A DNA stretch of 64,000 nt from Ascarosepion bandense (lineage: Eukaryota; Mollusca; Cephalopoda; Sepiida; Sepiidae): the NCBI GenBank assembly GCA_037127315.1, contig JBBBDQ010001940.1, forward strand, positions 248,001 through 312,000. Direction: 5' to 3'. The notes below the pieces were generated by a model that was given only the letters and a program-made list of their open reading frames with translations, ran no database searches and had not been told where the DNA came from. This document shows positions 59,115 to 64,000 of the stretch, piece after piece (position 1 is the first letter of the stretch; each line of letters opens with the position of its first letter). A program made the translations under genes and the position numbers.

Positions 59115-59571
59115 ATGTTGCCATATCTGGTCAGGTGCTTCTCTTATTCAACTCAAAGTTCTCAACAAAATCCAAAGAAGGATCTGTAATGTGATTGGTC
59201 CTGACTTGGCATCTTAACTTCAGTCACTTTCTCACTAACATGACATCTGTCTTTTCTAGAAATATTTTCATGATTCCCCCCCCACCTTGTACCCTATTCA
59301 CATGAATTCAAGTGTGCAACTAGATTGGCATGTAGGTCCCACCCTTGTACCATTGAAATAGTTAAATGCAACCATACTTAACCAGTTTCTTTTCTCATAC
59401 TTCACACTTGTGAAAATCCATTCCATTTACTTCTTTAATAGCTACAATCTCCAAAACTTTAAATGCAACATCATTTGCCAATTCATCTTTTATTCAATAC
59501 CCCTTCTACCCAGTCTTTTCTCTCACTGTAACCCCCTGCACACTAGTGGTGGTCCTGCCTTGCCTCAGGTG

Positions 59572-59608
<37 letters not shown>
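59115..59608 (+). pseudogene. LINE 3' end, copy D, with poly(A) tail
   Basis: Starts at TTGCCATATCTGGTCAGGTG, passes AACAAAATCCAAAGAAGGAT, and ends TGCCTTGCCTCAGGTG followed by a 36-bp uninterrupted A tract (59573-59608). The long pure tail suggests the youngest insertion of this family here. Confidence 0.85.
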
Positions 59609-59615
<7 letters not shown>

Positions 59616-59656
59616 GATTAGTGTACCACTAACTCAGCATATTGACATCTACTAGA

Positions 59657-59839
59657 TCTGTGCAAACTTTGAATAATCCCAATGTCAAGAATCAACATTC
59701 AAAGAAAATGACACCACCATATAACATTGGTATGGGTCATAACCGCCAATTTCTCAGTGTCATTACTACTCCGAACTCTGTACATCCAAAATTTTGTGGA
59801 GTCACTGATGAAGTTTTCCTCAGAACTGAAAGACAACAA
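59657..59839 (+). other. Possible terminal exon or retroelement remnant
   Basis: Sixty codons are open and GC-richer than the flanks (readable: MTPPYNIGMGHNRQFLSVIT, then GVTDEVFLRTERQQ and a stop). They are preceded by a branch-point-like CACTAAC and an acceptor-like CTACTAG at about 59627-59656, and by an in-frame stop upstream. No family recognised. The closing GTCACTGATGAAG...CTGAAAG resembles tails of Penelope-like elements, which is a serious alternative. Confidence 0.3.
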
Positions 59840-61779
59840 TGATGACAAATTGTTTATTTTTTAGACCTTTCTTTTTTGTTGTATATGATTACAGTTTTGT
59901 TGTTTGTAGATAGTTAATACATACAAAACTAAATTTAGCCCAGGAAGTAAGGAAAAAAAAAAAAAAAAAAAAAAAAAGCATTTCTCTCACTAAGATGACT
60001 CACTGAAAAATAGACAAGCCTACATGTAATTATTCTTTTGACTTTTAGGAGAAACAGATACTGCTGAACAATGAGATAAGAATTTTTTTTTAATGCCAAA
60101 AGTGGGACAAAATCTGACACCAAGTTTTTCAATTCAGTGAAACTAAAATTAGATATTTTTTATTAGTAATCACAATATTTAGGTGTGAATAGAAAAATAG
60201 CTCTAAAATATGGCACAGCATTTTAATTTATTTCAATCAGGCAAGGAAATAGTTGTAATTGGTTTGTGCATAACATTTAAGTCATTTATGGTGTCTGTAA
60301 TATGAAAGTTGTAATTTAATGGTTTAATCTAAGAACTCAATCTACAAATTATTGGAATCAGTCATTTAAAAATTATTTCATGGAAACTAGAAAAAATATT
60401 AAGATAAGACCAACATTTATTTATTTGCTCGTAGGCCTGTGGCATAAAAAATGACAGCAAAATGTTTATATTGATATAGCGTGTAAAATGGCAGCAATAT
60501 ATGAATATCTTACATTAAGACAAAAAAAAAATAAAAAAATAATCAAAACTACTAAGTTTAACAGGAGGGAAATATATACATACACACAGTCTTTATTATA
60601 AAAAAAAAAAAAAAAAAAAAAAGATATATATCTCTAAATGAATAAGAACCAAGAAAATATTTGCAATGTTCAACACATTAATTTAAAACAGTGCTCAATA
60701 TGAAAATAGAGCAATGAATATTTATTTTAAATTATACTTTAGAACATGTACAAACTACAATCTACTACAAAATTGTTCTTTCAATGTTGAAACAGAATGT
60801 ACAATGTCTCATGAGGTAGACAATGATGATAATAAAGTTTATTTTTGAAAATAATTCACTTCCTTTTATTAGAAACTTTTTGTACAAGGTAAAAAGGGTA
60901 GGAAAGATGAGAAAGCAAAAAGAGAAACAAAAAAAAAAGGGGGAGGAAGAAAGAGAAAAGAGGACACAGAGGAAAAAAAAAAAAAAAAAAAAAGAGTAAA
61001 ACAAGAGAGGAAGAAAGAAATGAGAGGAAAGAGCCAATAAAAATGGCCCAGAGAGAAATAGACCCCAAATTTAGGTAGAAAGTAAAATATAGACATGCAG
61101 ATATTGGTCACATGACGTCTGGCCTAACAAAGAGGAAAAGTGATAAAATGCACAGAGGGGGAAGAAACTGGAGGAGACAACAGAAGTGGTGAAAAAAAAT
61201 AGACATTTCAAACTTTGGGCAGAAGTGAATTGCAGATAGTTTAATACAATGTAACAAACAAATGTATCTAATTCCTTCAGCATTTGAAGGAAGGAAGGAA
61301 AAAAAAAAAAAAAAAATCCCATACACAAACATAGGAATTCAAAAAGCGCAGACCTGAGGACAGTTAAAAATACAACATCAAGATATAAATTCATCAGTGC
61401 TAATATATAAAAATAAAATTTAAAACAGTAAATAGATCACAATTTGTAATAGGAAAATAAAGCTAAAAAATGAAGATGAAATAACATAAAAAAGAAAGAT
61501 CATATAGTTAAAGTAAATTATCAACATCGTAAGATTAATACTGTAAAAAGTTTATAATGCTGGAATTTCAAACTTATAAATTATAATTCTAGCAGGATTG
61601 TAATTTTTTAATATGTTTACAATTTACTGTAGTTTTATGCCTCTGATTCAATATAATTTATAATAAGTGAACCTTACACAAAAAAAAAAAAAACAAACAA
61701 CCAAATACTATAAATGATTGATAGAATATATAGGTATATCATAATGGAGAACCTTTCTTGCCTTCCATCAACATTGTTC
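59840..61779. other. Non-coding stretch rich in A tracts
   Basis: Poly(A) runs at about 59953-59977, 60600-60622, 60974-60993 and 61300-61316, plus purine-rich DNA at 60880-61035. The Phe-rich minus-strand ORFs are artefacts of these runs. Contains the repeat 60019-60055. Confidence 0.55.
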
Positions 61780-62125
61780 ATGCTACCCTCTAGAAGAGCA
61801 ACTCATTGTGCCCTTTTGGGATCATATCTTGAATTGATTGCTAGGAAATTTGGCTGACTATGTAGTGTGTAAATTTTTTTTTCATCAGACAGAACAAAAT
61901 GTAACTGTTAGTATTATCTTAATTTCTTTATATGAACTTTGCATCTGTGGAATTCTCTTCCAGCTACTTTCCTGTCAACTACAATCATCAAAAACATCAA
62001 TTACCATCCTCTGCCTTCATGAATCCTGTTATTTTATTGTCCTCTCATTCTTTTTCACGCCAGTGTTTTCGTGTGTCTTAGTGGTACTAGCACCTTATTT
62101 GGGTTGAAATGATTTAAAAAAATAA
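61780..62125 (+). pseudogene. LINE 3' end, copy E, internally deleted
   Basis: TACCCTCTAGAAGAGCAACTC aligns with the middle of copy A. After a large deletion it resumes at TTTGCATCTGTGGAATTCTC and ends GGTTGAAATGATTTAAAAAA. Confidence 0.7.
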
Positions 62126-62718
62126 AAATAAAATTGACAGGAACATCGCTAAAGTCAAATTTTTTGTTGTATTCATATAAGAAATTAATGAATTTTTTAA
62201 ATTAACAATATTTTTAAATAAATGTAAGTTGACACACAAGTTGGTAGATGAAAAGACATTTAAGTGTACTAAAATACAACAGCTGGTTGACAAGTTACTG
62301 CATTTTGGTGTACTTGTATATGGGAAATAATGTAAAAGGGAAAATGATTCCTTTGCAATTCTTTTGTTTGGGGTTAACTTTTTAGGTTATTTATTGTTCT
62401 GACCTTTGTTTTGCTTATTTCAATTATTTATTTTCATCTGTTTTCATTTTATTTTCAGATACCAAAATATAGAATCAAAGTTAATTAGATTTCAGTTATT
62501 GGAGGTTATTAGTTTTGAGTTGTGATATGGTTGTAGGTAACATAACAGAAATTTGCTTCAATTGTTTTGTTAAAGAGTTTATATTATTTTAAAAATGTGA
62601 TAACTGATATTTTCTCTTGGCAAATCTTATACAGTTGTTACAAGGATGCACATTATATATATATATATATATATATATGTATAAAAAGTTATAGTAATGG
62701 AGTCTATTGAGTCCTAAG
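62126..62718. other. Non-coding stretch
   Basis: AT-rich with an (AT)n microsatellite at about 62654-62678. No supported gene. Confidence 0.5.
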
Positions 62719-63370
62719 TGTTATTCCAAAAATGTTCTAATTCATGAAGCAGTCGTAAAAATAAGAAAATTAGGAATAGAACATTTTGAAAGATTGTAGA
62801 ATGTTCTAGAGAGTTTGAAAAGTTCTAGAAGTATGCAAATTAGGTGTTAGCCTCTATAAAGATAGGATTGGTTGACCTCTACAACTCTGGTTAAGAGTCA
62901 GGATGTATACCCGGCCGAAAGAATCTCTAAGTCGACGGCAAAAACTAAAACTTGAAACATTTGATAAAAGGATTTGCTGTCATAACTCCGGTTAAGATTC
63001 AGGGATCTATATCCAGCTGAAAGAATCTCACAGACAAAGTCCAAACAACTAAAACCTGAAAGAACCTCTTGGAGGTATCTGGGTAAATACATATTTTTGC
63101 CTCTTATTGACCAAGCCCATAATTAGTCTTTATATACTCATTTGAGGATTTCCAACAAGTATAACCCAGTTAAGTTGGCAGGGAAGTTAAGATACTTGAC
63201 TCCTTACCTTCCCTCCTCGTAACACTTCGCCTGCCAGTAGTAAACTATGTTTCTATTTGAATGTAAAACTGTATATTTGTAAATATTTTTATCTAATGTT
63301 TTGTGAATTAAATATTTGTCTGTATTAACTGAGTTTTGGTCCATCATTGGTCCATACAATTAACACAACA
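62719..63370 (+). repeat. LTR-like or promoter-like block with heat-shock-type motifs
   Basis: Contains HSE-like AGAATGTTCTAGAGA (62798-62812) and AGTTCTAGAAG (62821-62831). A TATA box CTATAAAG (62854-62861) and ATTGG (62868-62872) follow, and then a two-unit tandem repeat (62880-63080). A TTTGTAAATATTTTT/AATTAAATATTT zone near 63280-63315 could serve polyadenylation. The order is LTR-like, but no paired copy or TSD was found. Confidence 0.4.
62880..63080 (+). repeat. 110-bp tandem duplication
   Basis: ACTCTGGTTAAGAGTCAGG (62884) and ACTCCGGTTAAGATTCAGG (62994) head two units. Both contain ATATCCAGCTGAAAGAATCT-like and AAACTAAAACYTGAAA blocks. Confidence 0.85.
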
Positions 63371-64000
63371 TTGTTAAGAGGCATTGTTGTAAGCTGTTCT
63401 GTTTTCCTTGTTTTGTATTTTATTGTTTGTATGTTTTGCTTGTGTTTTTGAATTTCTATGTTTTGAGAGAGTTGTGCTGTTTGCATATTTTCTGTTAGTT
63501 CTGGCCCTTACCTGACTAATTAGTACCAAAGTTCATTAGTATAACTGAGTTAACTTTAGTTCTGTTGCCAGTGTACATTTCTACCAGTTGAATCAAAAGT
63601 ACTACCTGTTACTTTTGAATATGAGTTTCATTGACTATATGTAACAACTATTATGGAACAAAAAGTAATATAAGTTTTGAATCATTACTTTATGATGAAA
63701 TGCGTGGGGGAAAGTAAATTTAAATATACATATTGTAACACTCTACAAAGTGTACAAATAGCTTTGAGGTTACCTGGATAGATAAATCATGTTAAGCTGT
63801 CATCCAAGTAATAAAAGAAATAAGTAGTCAGTGGGTGTAAAATTTAGTTGCTGCAACTTGTTTTTCAAGTTGAAAGAGCTTGGTTGTGAGGGATAGGCAT
63901 TCTCCCTAAATGATATTTTAAAATCAATTCACCCCTCCTTTTGTTATAACTTGTCTGAGCATTAAACGATTTAATTTTTTTTTTTTAACAGTAATAAAAA
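63371..64000. other. Non-coding stretch
   Basis: AT-rich; no supported gene up to the window end. Confidence 0.5.

Noticed and set aside
60765..61394. Several minus-strand ORFs rich in Phe/Leu that look like membrane proteins.
   Set aside because: They are translations of A-rich and GA-rich simple sequence and have no family features.

Overview
The window is animal nuclear DNA: AT-rich, almost gene-free and full of microsatellites and decayed transposable elements. The mix points to a lophotrochozoan and most likely a cephalopod mollusc such as an octopus. It includes tRNA-derived SINEs, a CsRn1-like Ty3/gypsy element, 5'-truncated LINEs, P-element/THAP9-like transposons and long low-complexity introns or intergenic DNA. 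The taxon is inferred from this repeat profile and not from a diagnostic gene.

Only one convincing protein-coding gene is seen: an uninterrupted 323-codon ORF on the + strand at 44152-45123. It encodes a CD225/dispanin (IFITM-like) membrane protein with a long polar N-terminal tail. Everything else with coding similarity is a broken mobile element.

Layout. 0.9-1.5 kb and 29.7-30.4 kb: two copies of one LTR-like repeat. 4.0-7.6 kb: a deleted THAP/P-element transposase copy (- strand) between tandem repeats, one of which carries a small palindromic MITE. 10.9 kb: a SINE. 12.6-15.3 kb: a fuller THAP/P-element copy. 15.5-18.8 kb: a decayed Ty3/gypsy gag-PR-RT-RH-IN (- strand). 19-32 kb: several LTR-like promoter blocks, a second MITE copy, tRNA-like repeats and microsatellites. 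32.7-38.2 kb: LINE fragments, a second gypsy RT piece, and a LINE split by a solo LTR with a 4-bp target-site duplication. 38.2-40.3 kb: an LTR-like or promoter-like block with CRE, CCAAT and TATA motifs and internal tandem repeats. 41.7-42.5 kb: a 5S rRNA pseudogene, a tRNA-like pseudogene and a SINE. 44.2-46.0 kb: the CD225 gene and its 3' flank, which carries a 120-bp duplication. 46-55 kb: gene desert with two conspicuous GC/CpG-rich islands (about 49.4-49.7 kb and 52.5-52.6 kb) that may be regulatory. 55-62 kb: SINEs, more truncated LINE copies with poly(A) tails, and a possible lone exon or retroelement remnant at 59.66-59.84 kb. 62.7-63.4 kb: an LTR-like or promoter-like block with heat-shock-element-like motifs ahead of a TATA box.

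No CRISPR array, operon or bacterial feature is present. No wholly new system is demonstrated. The observations best worth following are the CpG-rich islands, the repeat-borne promoters (CRE, E-box, HSE), the P-element pair with its deletion derivative, and the intronless CD225 gene.
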